Part shown: one piece after another, positions 16,898 to 25,705 of the stretch | Numbering within the stretch: the first letter of the stretch is position 1 | Layout: every line of letters begins with the position of its first letter | NCBI RefSeq assembly: GCF_018861025.1 | Contig: NZ_JAHKQH010000009.1 | Coordinates: 124,001-188,000, forward strand | Direction of reading: 5' to 3' | Length of the DNA stretch: 64,000 nucleotides | From: Psychrosphaera sp. B3R10 | GTDB taxonomy: Bacteria > Pseudomonadota > Gammaproteobacteria > Enterobacterales > Alteromonadaceae | Notes under the pieces: generated by a model | Databases searched by the model: none | Seen by the model: the letters and a program-made list of their open reading frames with translations, nothing else | What the model was told of the DNA's origin: nothing | Position numbers and translations under genes: made by a program

Positions 16898-19126
16898 ATG
16901 AGCAAATTAACTGACGCAGCTGCGTTACCCAATACACGGTTACTCAATACACGTCCGTCGCCTATGGCTGAAGAGCTTTCAGCACTCTGCGAACAAGTGA
17001 ATGTGGAAACACACGTTGCGCCAATTATAACGACAGCCCCATTTGCGAAAGAAACACTTGATGTAAGTTTGACTGCGTTATTAAAAAATACCCCTGATCC
17101 AGATTTTATTTGGATTTTTGTCAGTCGTACCGCAGTCAGACATTTTGCGACGTATTTACTACAAAACAAAATTGCTTTTATGCCCAAAGGTAAAATAATT
17201 GCCGTCGGGCCAGGGAGCCGAGATGAACTGATTGCGGCATTTAGTCATCTTAATGACCAGATCATCTGCCCGGAAGAGTCGAATAGCGAATCGTTAATTT
17301 TATTGCCCGATTTAAACGACGATAAAAAAATTAACGCTGCCATACTAAAAGGCAAAGGCGGCCGCGACGTGATTAAACGTCATATAGAAAGTCAACTAGG
17401 GGTCGTTACTGAAGTTGATTTATATGAACGTCAAGTCACCAAGCACGCTACAAATGACATAAAAAACTGGCTTACTGCCGACTTTATATTGGCAACAAGT
17501 ATCGATATCGCCGATGGCATTTTCGAGAACGTTGTGTCAGCTGTAGATAAGGCACAGATATCAACGCTTACCAATAAAAATTGGATTGTCATTAGTCACC
17601 GTATCCGTGACCATGTCATAGCGTTAGGTGTTGATAAGAACAAGGTAAAAGTCTCTGAACACACGACTAATCAGTCGATTATTCAGTTGTTAACCCAATG
17701 GCAAGGCGAAATTTCGATGAGTAATAAAGATAACAAAACCTCAACAACGCAATCTTCTAGTAAGGAAGCGCCTGCTTTGAATAAAGACAAACAGAAACAA
17801 GAAGCCGCGTTGAAAAAACCAGACACGTCGGAAAAATCCGTTGATGAAGCTCAAAATAAAAGCAATGAGGCGTTAAAGAAACTCGAGCAACAAGTACGTG
17901 CCGAAAACGAAGCTATCGCTAAAGAAAAAGAAAAAATAGCGGCGAAAGCAACAGCGACAACACCACCTGAAACAGCGACAAACCCTAAAGCAACAGAGTC
18001 TAAAACCCAGACCAAATCAAAACCTACCTCGAAAACCGAACATAAAACGGCGCAAACTGAGCCTACGCCAAAACAAACGGCGAAACCTCACAATACGTCA
18101 AAAGAGTCCAATTCAAGATTAAGTAAAACAGCGGTTTTTGCCTTATTGCTCAGTTTTGTTGCAATCGGAGCCATTGGTTTTGTCTGGTGGCAGGGCCAAA
18201 TGTGGCTTAAAACGCAAAGTCAGGTTGAAACGTTAAACCAACAAGCGGTTAATAATAATGTCGCAGAAATCAAAAACCTTAAATCGCAAATCAGTCAATT
18301 AAGTGGTCAACTTAATAGCCAACTGAAAGTCCAACAAAGTCAGGATAAATCGATTGCGAATAATGTTAAAACGTTAACCAATCGAGTAAAAGAATTAGGC
18401 CAAAGCCAACCGAATGAATGGTTAGCCTCTGAAGCCTTATACTTAGTTAACCTAGCTGAGCGAAAAATCATTATCGATCAGGATGTCGACACTGCCCTAA
18501 TGTTGCTAGCAAATGCCAATAATCGACTGGCTGCAATGAATGACCCAAGTGTTTTTCCACTTCGCCAAAGCATCAGTGAAGATGTTGCAAAACTCCATGG
18601 CGCTAAACAACCAGACCGAGACAGTTTATATTTAAGCCTGTCTGGTATTCTCGACCAAGTGAATACCTTAAAGTTCTCACATATATATATCCCAACAGCA
18701 ACGGCGATCGAACCAGACTCGGCTGTGTCTGATGAAATTCAAGATTGGCAGGCCAACTTAAAAACCAGTTTTAATCGATTTATGACAAACTTTGTCACGA
18801 TTAAACATCGAGAACTTGCCATAGAACCGCAAATTCCGGCTCAGCAACAATGGTTTATTAGAGCAAATATTACACGCCAGTTGTTAATAGCACAGCAAAA
18901 TATTTTGTTGCAAAACAACGCACTATATAACGATGGTATTGTACGGAGTCTATCTTGGATGCAGCAATATTTTGACCTAAACGACCCACAGGTGGTTGCA
19001 ACTATCAATACCTTAAGCGAATTGCAAAACCGCAACATCGAACTCAACTTGCCAACCAAATTGGGCAGTCAGTCTGAATTAACTAATTATGTCTCGCGCC
19101 AACAGTCGCGCATGTCTGGGCAATAG
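16898..19126 (+). CDS. hemD: Fused uroporphyrinogen-III synthase HemD / membrane protein HemX
   Basis: 742 residues in one uninterrupted frame. Residues about 12-265 are a HemD domain (LNTRPSPMAEEL, IFVSRTAVRHF, LKGKGGRDVIKRHI, YERQ), which cyclises hydroxymethylbilane to uroporphyrinogen III. After a Lys/Thr/Gln-rich linker, a TM helix (about 411-430, AVFALLLSFVAIGAIGFVWW) begins the HemX part, with a coiled coil (about 440-500) and a helical periplasmic domain. HemX was once called a methyltransferase, but no SAM site is visible. At the join, ATG 17717 (residue 274, SMSNKDN) resembles an ancestral hemX start, with AAGG ten bases upstream, so separate HemX might also be made. Such fusions are known in gammaproteobacteria. 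hemC precedes and hemY follows by 9 nt. Confidence 0.92.
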   Translation: MSKLTDAAALPNTRLLNTRPSPMAEELSALCEQVNVETHVAPIITTAPFAKETLDVSLTALLKNTPDPDFIWIFVSRTAVRHFATYLLQNKIAFMPKGKIIAVGPGSRDELIAAFSHLNDQIICPEESNSESLILLPDLNDDKKINAAILKGKGGRDVIKRHIESQLGVVTEVDLYERQVTKHATNDIKNWLTADFILATSIDIADGIFENVVSAVDKAQISTLTNKNWIVISHRIRDHVIALGVDKNKVKVSEHTTNQSIIQLLTQWQGEISMSNKDNKTSTTQSSSKEAPALNKDKQKQEAALKKPDTSEKSVDEAQNKSNEALKKLEQQVRAENEAIAKEKEKIAAKATATTPPETATNPKATESKTQTKSKPTSKTEHKTAQTEPTPKQTAKPHNTSKESNSRLSKTAVFALLLSFVAIGAIGFVWWQGQMWLKTQSQVETLNQQAVNNNVAEIKNLKSQISQLSGQLNSQLKVQQSQDKSIANNVKTLTNRVKELGQSQPNEWLASEALYLVNLAERKIIIDQDVDTALMLLANANNRLAAMNDPSVFPLRQSISEDVAKLHGAKQPDRDSLYLSLSGILDQVNTLKFSHIYIPTATAIEPDSAVSDEIQDWQANLKTSFNRFMTNFVTIKHRELAIEPQIPAQQQWFIRANITRQLLIAQQNILLQNNALYNDGIVRSLSWMQQYFDLNDPQVVATINTLSELQNRNIELNLPTKLGSQSELTNYVSRQQSRMSGQ

Positions 19127-19135
19127 GTTATACCG

Positions 19136-20326
19136 ATGATGAAATTTACTAAGCAAATCGTCGCGCTTTTAATTATTGGACTGTTTCTAATATTTGCGCC
19201 GAATATTAAAGGCGACCAAGGCTACGTGTTAATTGCGATAGGCAACTACACAATCGAAGGCAGTATTGTCGAATTTGGCGCTACTATTGTCATGTTTGTT
19301 GTTGCGTTATGGATGGTGGTTTGGCTATTAAAGCTGGTTTATACCACATTGATTTTGCCTACTTTGTGGTGGCAGTCACGTCAAAATAAAAATCAGGCAA
19401 ATTACCTCCAAGCCGGAATTGACTACATGACGTTGGGCCAATGGCAGCAAGCAATTAATCAATTTGCCAAAGTAAAACGCACCGAACGATTGGAATCTGC
19501 AAATAAACTTACGGGCGTATGCCGTGCTCAATTAAATGAGTCAGATACTTTACTGCTGACCGACGACATAGCAAAAGATACTAAGTTAACTACCCCATTT
19601 GCGACCTTAGCCGGACTTATGAAAGCGCACAAATATGAAGACGCGAACCTGCTAGTGCAAAGCCTAAAATTGCCTATTGCCAAACAACCACTGCCTTTTC
19701 AGCAACTATGTTTAAGCGTGTATGCTCAAAACTTTAACTGGAATGAAGTGGCTAGCCATTTACCTCGTCTAAATAAACTGGCTAAAAAACACAGTGACGT
19801 TAACGCCTTTGATGAATTACAGCAGCTTAATCAAACCATGTTCTACAAAGCGTTTACGCGCTATATCTCTGCGTTTTCCATTAATCAACTTCAGACGGTT
19901 TGGACCGGTTGGCACAAAGCGATTAGGTCAGATAGAGCATTACAAACGTCTTACATCTTAGCGTTGTCAGAACAACAACAGAGCCAACTTATTGAACCGA
20001 TATTATTGGAAAACGATTTATTGAAGCAACAGGATTGGTTGCTAGAAGTGATCCGACATATATTCAAAAATACGACGTTTGTGTCAATGGATCTGCTGTT
20101 TTCGCAAATACAGAAACACATCACCAAGCAACCGGATAATAAAACACTATTAACTATTTATGCTTATCTAGCTGCCGGACAAAAAGATTTTCAGCTGGCA
20201 AAACAAGCCCTCGAACAAGTTGTTTATTCCAATAACAACTTGGTAGACAAGCGTTTATACGCCATGGTTCTAGCTGAGTTAGGTGAATTACGCTACAGTG
20301 TAGATGTCTTTAAGTCTATTACGTGA
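19136..20326 (+). CDS. hemY: HemY, haem-biosynthesis-associated TPR membrane protein
   Basis: 396 residues. Two N-terminal TM helices (about 9-25 and 43-65) form the HemY_N region. They precede a cytoplasmic TPR array (AGIDYMTLGQWQQAINQFAKV, QLCLSVYAQNFNWNEVASHLP, YAYLAAGQKDFQLAKQALEQV). It is unrelated to the Bacillus oxidase also called HemY. In gammaproteobacteria it always follows hemD-hemX and is thought to scaffold late haem enzymes. The first of two adjacent ATGs is taken, with AGG eight bases upstream. Confidence 0.93.
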   Translation: MMKFTKQIVALLIIGLFLIFAPNIKGDQGYVLIAIGNYTIEGSIVEFGATIVMFVVALWMVVWLLKLVYTTLILPTLWWQSRQNKNQANYLQAGIDYMTLGQWQQAINQFAKVKRTERLESANKLTGVCRAQLNESDTLLLTDDIAKDTKLTTPFATLAGLMKAHKYEDANLLVQSLKLPIAKQPLPFQQLCLSVYAQNFNWNEVASHLPRLNKLAKKHSDVNAFDELQQLNQTMFYKAFTRYISAFSINQLQTVWTGWHKAIRSDRALQTSYILALSEQQQSQLIEPILLENDLLKQQDWLLEVIRHIFKNTTFVSMDLLFSQIQKHITKQPDNKTLLTIYAYLAAGQKDFQLAKQALEQVVYSNNNLVDKRLYAMVLAELGELRYSVDVFKSIT

Positions 20327-20355
20327 CTTTTTAAATACGTTTCCAGGAGACGCGA

Positions 20356-21507
20356 TTGACAGCTGAATTAATAGGACAACTTACTTTTATCATCGTAATT
20401 TTATGCAGCAGTATCATATCCGCTGCATTTATGATGTTTAGTCCTGTTGCCGAATCGACTAATGCTAAAATAGTGACTCGCTATTTCTCGTTATTTTTTT
20501 TCCTTACTTGTTTTGCTTTTTGTTTTTATTTATTCCGGCCATTTATTCCTGAACTTTTATCAATTTTAATCGCTAATTTGTTCTTTCTAGGCAATTTATA
20601 TGCTTTAAAATTTGGGTTACATTGGCGAATTAGTCAGTATCATCATATCCACCAATGTCCCAAAGCAATAACACACATCTCTATTTTTGTAGTGTCTCAA
20701 GTCGGCTTATACCTTTTTTTAGACGACAGCCAGCTCGCACGTTCTACAAATCACGCTTTAAATTCTATCTACATTTTGGCAACATCGCTCACCATTATTT
20801 GGCACGATAAAACACGCCCACCCACTTTTGGTGAGAAGTCGTTAAAAATTGCCGTCTATTTTGCCATCATGTGTTTTGTTACGGTTCCAATCGCCTATGT
20901 TTATATTCCAAACAACTACCAGTACATGAGCGTATTGCTATTACTGCAGGTGTTATCCGTATTAATGATGATGGGAGGATTACAATCTTTGCTTATGTCA
21001 GACACGATTAATCAGCACTATGAATTATCAATCCGCGACCCGCTTACGGGGATCTATAACCGCAGGTACTTTTTCGATAAAGTTAAAGACTGCCATATGG
21101 ATTTTGACAAAGAACCGCATTCCATCATCATGTGCGACATCGACTTTTTTAAACGCATTAATGATAATTATGGTCATGATATTGGTGATTTGGTTATTGT
21201 CGAGATTGCGACCCTTATCACTCGACATACCGGAGAATTGGGTATTGCCGCCAGATTTGGCGGGGAAGAATTTACGATTTTATTGCACAACCATGGCCTA
21301 AAGAAAGGCCTCGATTTTGCAGAAGAATTGCGGCATTTAGTGCGCGCAATCCGCGTTAACACTCACAAGGGACAAATTAGGGTTACGGCAAGTTTTGGTG
21401 TCGCGGAAGTTTGGGATATTCCGGATATCGACTTAACCATTAAACTTGCCGATCAAGCTTTACTCGCTGCGAAGGCAAATGGCAGAAACCAAGTATGTGC
21501 TGGTTAA
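20356..21507 (+). CDS. Membrane diguanylate cyclase (GGDEF)
   Basis: 383 residues. Six or seven hydrophobic helices (about 5-210) form an unnamed membrane sensor. The GGDEF domain (about 220-380) has RDPLTGIYNRRYF, the metal-binding CDIDFFKRIND and the active loop G302-G303-E304-E305-F306. It should make c-di-GMP from GTP. The inhibitory I-site RxxD just upstream of the loop is absent (GELGIAARF), so product inhibition is unlikely. The start is TTG, supported by CAGGAGA six bases upstream. It lies 29 nt after hemY and may be co-transcribed with the haem operon. Its stop overlaps the end of the convergent mscS gene. Confidence 0.92.
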   Translation: MTAELIGQLTFIIVILCSSIISAAFMMFSPVAESTNAKIVTRYFSLFFFLTCFAFCFYLFRPFIPELLSILIANLFFLGNLYALKFGLHWRISQYHHIHQCPKAITHISIFVVSQVGLYLFLDDSQLARSTNHALNSIYILATSLTIIWHDKTRPPTFGEKSLKIAVYFAIMCFVTVPIAYVYIPNNYQYMSVLLLLQVLSVLMMMGGLQSLLMSDTINQHYELSIRDPLTGIYNRRYFFDKVKDCHMDFDKEPHSIIMCDIDFFKRINDNYGHDIGDLVIVEIATLITRHTGELGIAARFGGEEFTILLHNHGLKKGLDFAEELRHLVRAIRVNTHKGQIRVTASFGVAEVWDIPDIDLTIKLADQALLAAKANGRNQVCAG

Positions 21508-22562
21508 GCTTCTGGTTCTGCAACTGCCATTTTTATTGTTTGAGTTGGGAACGCAAACTCTGCCCCATGACTTTCAACAATGCCCGCAATATCTAGCAAT
21601 AGTGTTTCTTTATGTTGATGAAACGTAACCCAGTCAATCGTTTTGGTCATACAGTAAACCAAAATATTAAGCGACGAAGTACCAAAGCCATTAAAATTAA
21701 CAATAATCACTTGGTCCTGAGCAATTAAATCAGATCCGCTAATATAGTTCCGAATTGCTTCCACAATATCATGCACTTGTTCGACATCATCATAGCGAAC
21801 ACCTATTGTTTCATTGATCCTACGGTGCGTCATTCTCGACGGATTTTGCACTGTAATGTTATTAAACATTGCATTTGGGACATATAAAGGCCGTCTATCA
21901 AATGTTTTAATCCGAGTGATCCGCCAGCCAATATACTCGACCGTGCCTTCAATTTCGCGGTCAGGGCTTCGGATCCAATCGCCCACTTTAAACGGTTTGT
22001 CTAAGTACAACATCACACCACCAAACCAATTTGATACCAAGTCCTTTGATGCAAAAGCTAAGGCTGCGCCTGAGACACTACCAACTGCAATTAAACCCCG
22101 AGGGTCGAGACCTAGCAGATCAAACGCGACAATCATGCAGATCACCGCAAGGAGCAAACGAAATATCTTCGCAATTCCAATTACTGCCGTTGCGTCAAGC
22201 ATTGTCGGTTCTGTTTCGTTTAATGTTTCACTTTCAATAGTATTAACGACTCGGAAGCCATACCAACTTAAATGCAAGACCGCGAGTAATTGCACAATTG
22301 GGTATTTATCAAACTCAAAATAATCACCACCGAGCACGTTGAACAAATCAATTAAGTGCCAGGTCGACAGCAAAATAAGGAAAAACTTCGCGGGTAAATA
22401 CAATGCATAAACACTGGCATTGAGGAGAGATTGTTTACTTCTATTAATTAATCGTCCTTTAAAAGTACGCAGAATAAGTAACGAAACAATGGACGTGAAT
22501 AAGGCAAAAAACTGTTGGAAATAATAATTATTTGGATCAAGTAGTTCTCGCATCCATTCCAT
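21504..22562 (-). CDS. Small-conductance mechanosensitive channel, MscS family
   Basis: 352 residues from ATG 22562, chosen because AAGG lies upstream and longer readings overlap the divergent DUF2956 gene. Four hydrophobic segments lead to the pore helix (GSVSGAALAFASKDLVSNWFGG). The MscS beta domain (VGDWIRSPDREIEGTVEYIGWRITRIKT, YVPNAMF, SRMTHRRI) and C-terminal alpha/beta cage follow. The extra N-terminal helices suggest a YnaI/YbdG-like member. It opens on membrane tension during hypo-osmotic shock. It is convergent with the GGDEF gene, sharing four bases. Confidence 0.92.
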   Translation of the reverse strand: MEWMRELLDPNNYYFQQFFALFTSIVSLLILRTFKGRLINRSKQSLLNASVYALYLPAKFFLILLSTWHLIDLFNVLGGDYFEFDKYPIVQLLAVLHLSWYGFRVVNTIESETLNETEPTMLDATAVIGIAKIFRLLLAVICMIVAFDLLGLDPRGLIAVGSVSGAALAFASKDLVSNWFGGVMLYLDKPFKVGDWIRSPDREIEGTVEYIGWRITRIKTFDRRPLYVPNAMFNNITVQNPSRMTHRRINETIGVRYDDVEQVHDIVEAIRNYISGSDLIAQDQVIIVNFNGFGTSSLNILVYCMTKTIDWVTFHQHKETLLLDIAGIVESHGAEFAFPTQTIKMAVAEPEA

Positions 22563-22638
22563 AAAAGAAAACCTTAATTTGAAATTACAACTGAATGGCA
22601 GTAGGTTAAACCAAATTTGATGAGAAACCAAAATCTGT

Positions 22639-22971
22639 ATGACAAAAAACACCATTTCAGCACAAACCGAAAACGAAGCGATGACAATTGCCAAAGCGAC
22701 ACAAAAACCAAATCAAACCAAAGAGCAAACTAAGTTGATTGCTAAAGGCATCGAAAAAGGCATCGCCGAGTACAAAAAGAGACATAAAGCCAAATCACGA
22801 GATTTAGACAAAAAGCGAAAGAAACTAGAAACCAAAATACAATCTGAACACCCTCAGCCTAATGACGACAATGTGGTCACCAATCGTCCAAACCACAATT
22901 ATTTGATTATTAATCTAATATTAGCCGTCAGTTTAATTATAAATGTCCTACAATTTATAAACATCATCTAG
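22639..22971 (+). CDS. DUF2956 family protein
   Basis: 110 residues. A conserved N-terminal segment (EAMTIAKATQKPNQTKEQTK, then LIAKGIEKGIAEYKK) marks DUF2956, known mainly from Vibrio, Shewanella and relatives. A strongly basic helix (KKRHKAKSRDLDKKRKKLETK-like, about 45-70) follows, and a C-terminal TM helix (about 88-108, LIINLILAVSLIINVLQF) makes it tail-anchored with a charged cytoplasmic part. The function is unknown; the basic helix could contact nucleic acid or lipid, which is speculation. It is divergent from mscS and has its own terminator. Confidence 0.82.
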   Translation: MTKNTISAQTENEAMTIAKATQKPNQTKEQTKLIAKGIEKGIAEYKKRHKAKSRDLDKKRKKLETKIQSEHPQPNDDNVVTNRPNHNYLIINLILAVSLIINVLQFINII

Positions 22972-22992
22972 TTCAATCAGTCATTGAATAAA

Positions 22993-23013
22993 GTCGATTT
23001 TTGAAAAATCGAC
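22993..23013 (+). terminator. Terminator after the DUF2956 gene
   Basis: Perfect 10-bp inverted repeat GTCGATTTTT / AAAAATCGAC with one central base (realistically 8 bp and a 5-nt loop), followed by ATTTGTATTTT. It covers a spurious in-frame TTG of the next gene, which supports the later start there. Confidence 0.65.
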
Positions 23014-23042
23014 ATTTGTATTTTATAACTTGCGGAGACCCA

Positions 23043-23756
23043 ATGAAATTATTTGCGGTTTTGTTGTTATTTATTGGGAATAGTTTTGCAGAAGGATTTC
23101 ATTTTTCATCCATTAATTTTTTGACCGAGCAAGAAGTTGGTCGCATTGTTTTACCCCAAATATATTCAGAGCTTGGTATCGTCATTAGCATTACACCGCT
23201 GCCGGCTCAACGTGCCCAGCTCTCAGCAACTTCTGGCGTTAGTGATGGCGAAATAATGAGGATATTCAGTTATGGTATTGAAAACCCAACCACAATAAGA
23301 GTACCAACGCCTTATTACTACCTTGAGACCACAGCCTTTGTGCATAAAGACAAAGATATCGTAATTGAGAAAAAAGACCATCTAGAAAAATACTTTGTCG
23401 CAAAAGTTCGTGGAGTAAAACATACAAACAGAATTACTGAGGGCCACTCTCAGGTGATAGACATGAACTCAACCATTGAGATAATGCGCATGGTTGATTC
23501 AGGCCGCGTTGACGTTGCATTAACCAATACCATTGATGGTTTAATGGCACTTAAAGAACTTGGTTTAAAAAACGTAATCGCTATTAAAAAACCGTTAGCG
23601 ACTTTCGATTTGTATCATTACATCCATCTTGACCACAAACATCTTGTTCCAATTGTTGACGCAAAAATCATTGAAATGACAAAAAATGGAAAACTCGCAA
23701 AAATTGTTAATGCCGCTGAGCAAAAAACGTTATTGTCTAAATATCAAACCAATTAA
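23043..23756 (+). CDS. Periplasmic solute-binding-like protein (SBP_bac_3 type), orphan
   Basis: 237 residues from ATG 23043, which has CGGAG six bases upstream and opens directly into a signal peptide (MKLFAVLLLFIGNSFA). The remainder shows the two-lobe pattern of amino-acid-type binding proteins (VLPQIYSELGIVISITPLPAQRAQ, MRMVDSGRVDVALTNTIDG) but lacks the usual Arg/Asp ligand clamp in easily recognised form. No permease or ATPase is nearby, so it may present a ligand to a sensor or be a stand-alone receptor. Related orphan proteins are very numerous in Alteromonadales. The ligand is unknown. Confidence 0.8.
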   Translation: MKLFAVLLLFIGNSFAEGFHFSSINFLTEQEVGRIVLPQIYSELGIVISITPLPAQRAQLSATSGVSDGEIMRIFSYGIENPTTIRVPTPYYYLETTAFVHKDKDIVIEKKDHLEKYFVAKVRGVKHTNRITEGHSQVIDMNSTIEIMRMVDSGRVDVALTNTIDGLMALKELGLKNVIAIKKPLATFDLYHYIHLDHKHLVPIVDAKIIEMTKNGKLAKIVNAAEQKTLLSKYQTN

Positions 23757-23812
23757 TAACTCGATTAAAAAACCAGTATTGGCCTCCCTTTAGGCCACCA
23801 AAGAGAGACACA

Positions 23813-24232
23813 ATGTACCGACCTATTTTGCAACTCAGATTTATTTTTCTTTTTGCCGTTTTTAGTAGCAGCGTTGTCAAAGCAAGTGAACTAAACCATA
23901 ACCTAGGAACAGGATTACAGTATTCCGGTTTAATTGGCTATCAAATCTCACTACAGAAAGAGCAGCATCTTTTGCGAGGTGCGGTTGGTTTAATAGGCGC
24001 TAGCGCAGGCTATGATTATTTGCTTAACAGTAACTGGTCAATCGGAGCGACATATACAGCTACCATACGATCGGTTTATTCTCTAAATATTAACTACTAC
24101 CCACAAAGTTTAACTGATGGTTTCCGAGTTGGACTGGATTTGGGCCATATGCCGGATACCGATGGCGACGGTTTTTTTAGCACCGATGGCGCCAAAAATG
24201 TAATTTGGTTAAGTGCAGGATTCGCTTTTTAG
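23813..24232 (+). CDS. Small exported protein, probable outer-membrane barrel, unknown function
   Basis: 139 residues. The signal peptide (about 1-24, FIFLFAVFSSSVVKA-S) is followed by short alternating strands rich in Gly, Tyr and aromatic residues (GTGLQYSGLIGYQISL, LRGAVGLIGASAGYDYLL, WSIGATYTATIRSVYSLNINYYP). The terminal strand WLSAGFAF ends in Phe, the usual BAM recognition residue. An Asp/Gly loop DTDGDGFFSTDG could bind calcium. I do not recognise a named family. A 6-bp GGCC-containing hairpin lies just upstream (23780-23797). The adjacent binding-protein gene is on the same strand, 56 nt away. Confidence 0.65.
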   Translation: MYRPILQLRFIFLFAVFSSSVVKASELNHNLGTGLQYSGLIGYQISLQKEQHLLRGAVGLIGASAGYDYLLNSNWSIGATYTATIRSVYSLNINYYPQSLTDGFRVGLDLGHMPDTDGDGFFSTDGAKNVIWLSAGFAF

Positions 24233-24377
24233 ACCAGTGTATATCCGTTAAGGTTGGCATCTAGTATTTACAAAATGCACAATTGGTAAAGTCTAGAACA
24301 ACATCGATGTATTGAATTGGCGTATAAAAAAGGTCACAGTATCGGCTTAAAATCAATCTGCTCACTGGAGTGAACGT

Positions 24378-25262
24378 ATGTTGGCCAAAACCTGTAAAGC
24401 CACATTTGGACTTTTGTTTTTTATTTTCTGCTCAGCGGCAATAAGCCAAGAAAACGAATATTCAGTTCCGCAGTCAGACTTAGTCTATTTAGAAACCACC
24501 GAAGGTTTAGTGATCATTCAACTATTGCCACAGGTATCACCAAAACATGTTGAACAGTTTAAGCAACTTGTCAGCAGCCAATGGTACAACGGCCTCCCTT
24601 TTTACCGAGTCATTGAAGGCTTTGTTGCTCAAGCCGGTGAAGGTGAAGGCGAATGGAATAATGTAAAAGGAAAACCCTCTAAATTTAAACAGCCATTAAA
24701 GGCCGAGTTTACCCAGCCAGTCTCAGATAGCTTTACCTTAATCCAAAGCCCCGATCTATTGGCTCCACAAACGGGCTTTATTAATTCAGTTCCCGCTGGC
24801 CGTGATCTTACAACTAATGAACAGTGGTTTTTGCACTGCTCCGGCACAGTGGCGATGGCAAGGGGCAACGGTGCTGATAGTGCCAGTTCTGAGTTTTATA
24901 TCGTCATAGGGCACGCTCCGCGTCATCTCGACCGTAATATGTCGGTGTTTGGTCGAGTTGTTTTCGGTATGGACGTTGTACAACGACTGCCTCGAGGAGA
25001 TAAGCTCAAGGGGGGCATAATTGATAGCGACCAACCAAAAGGAATGATTAACAGTGCGCACATTGGCGATACATTAACTACAAACAAGCAATATACCGTA
25101 AAGGTACAAATGGTCGAATCGGCTGCATTTCAACAACGAATCGACTCGTCTAAAAACCGGACCCATGAGTTTTATACGTACCCTGGGAATGGAAATATCG
25201 ATGTTTGTTATTACCAGCCAAGTGTTAACGCGACACCTACGGCGAATAACCTCATCAAATAG
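24378..25262 (+). CDS. Periplasmic peptidyl-prolyl cis-trans isomerase, cyclophilin type
   Basis: 294 residues. A signal peptide (1-23, ending AIS-QEN) precedes a cyclophilin domain: VYLETTEGLVIIQLLPQVSP, FYRVIEGFVAQAG (catalytic Arg in FYRV), GTVAMARGNGADSASSEFYI and MSVFGRVVFGMDVVQRL. An insert between the FYRVI and GTVAMAR blocks, and a C-terminal extension, make it longer than PpiA. It should isomerise X-Pro bonds of exported proteins. The start is ATG with CTGGAG seven bases upstream. It is a single-gene unit. Confidence 0.9.
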   Translation: MLAKTCKATFGLLFFIFCSAAISQENEYSVPQSDLVYLETTEGLVIIQLLPQVSPKHVEQFKQLVSSQWYNGLPFYRVIEGFVAQAGEGEGEWNNVKGKPSKFKQPLKAEFTQPVSDSFTLIQSPDLLAPQTGFINSVPAGRDLTTNEQWFLHCSGTVAMARGNGADSASSEFYIVIGHAPRHLDRNMSVFGRVVFGMDVVQRLPRGDKLKGGIIDSDQPKGMINSAHIGDTLTTNKQYTVKVQMVESAAFQQRIDSSKNRTHEFYTYPGNGNIDVCYYQPSVNATPTANNLIK

Positions 25263-25276
25263 TGCCAAATTGGCAC
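25262..25276 (+). terminator. Palindromic hairpin after the cyclophilin gene
   Basis: GTGCCAAATTGGCAC, a 7-bp palindrome with one central base, overlapping the stop codon and followed by GCTTTTAT. The loop would be tight. It resembles the arms of the hairpin after cyaY. Confidence 0.45.
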
Positions 25277-25412
25277 GCTTTTATGGGGTTATATTTGATT
25301 GAAGTGATACATTTACTTGTGGTCGCGTTCATTCACTCTTATCATGACCAGCATACCCTTATTTACCGTGTTGAGTTACGCGGTAATTTGAGTTCATTAC
25401 AAATGAGATCAC

Positions 25413-25655
25413 ATGAAAATAATTGCTAGAAATTTATCCCGTTCAACAACCGAAGAGCAGCTTACTGAAGCTTTCACCCAGTTTGCTGAATTAGAATACT
25501 GTACATTGGTATTGGACAAAGTCACCGGTAAATCCAAGGGATTTGGGTTTGTTGAAATTAATGACGACAAAAAAGCCCTTTTAGCCATAGTTAAGTTAAA
25601 CGGCACAAAGCTAGACGGCAAAGTAATCCGAGTAAAAAAAGCTGAAGATCAATAA
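25413..25655 (+). CDS. Small RNA-recognition-motif (RRM) protein
   Basis: 80 residues that are almost entirely one RRM. RNP2 is KIIARNLS near the N-terminus and RNP1 is KGFGFVEI at about 46-53, with the usual beta-alpha-beta spacing (TEEQLTEAFTQFAEL, LNGTKLDGKVIRVKKA). It lacks the Gly-rich tail of cyanobacterial Rbp proteins. Such short bacterial RRMs bind single-stranded RNA and are often cold-induced; regulation here is not visible. Start ATG with GAGATC upstream. It is convergent with the lipoprotein gene, with a shared terminator between them. Confidence 0.92.
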   Translation: MKIIARNLSRSTTEEQLTEAFTQFAELEYCTLVLDKVTGKSKGFGFVEINDDKKALLAIVKLNGTKLDGKVIRVKKAEDQ

Positions 25656-25705
25656 ACACTAAGGCTTGGTTAAACATCTCGCTGTTGTCTAAAGACGGCA
25701 CCAAA

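Noticed and set aside
21814-22323. 169-codon open frame antisense to the MscS gene
   Set aside because: Covers conserved MscS coding sequence; its translation shows no domain.
23780-23797. 6-bp TGGCCT / AGGCCA hairpin before the small barrel protein gene
   Set aside because: Short stem without T-run; recorded with the gene but not called as a terminator.
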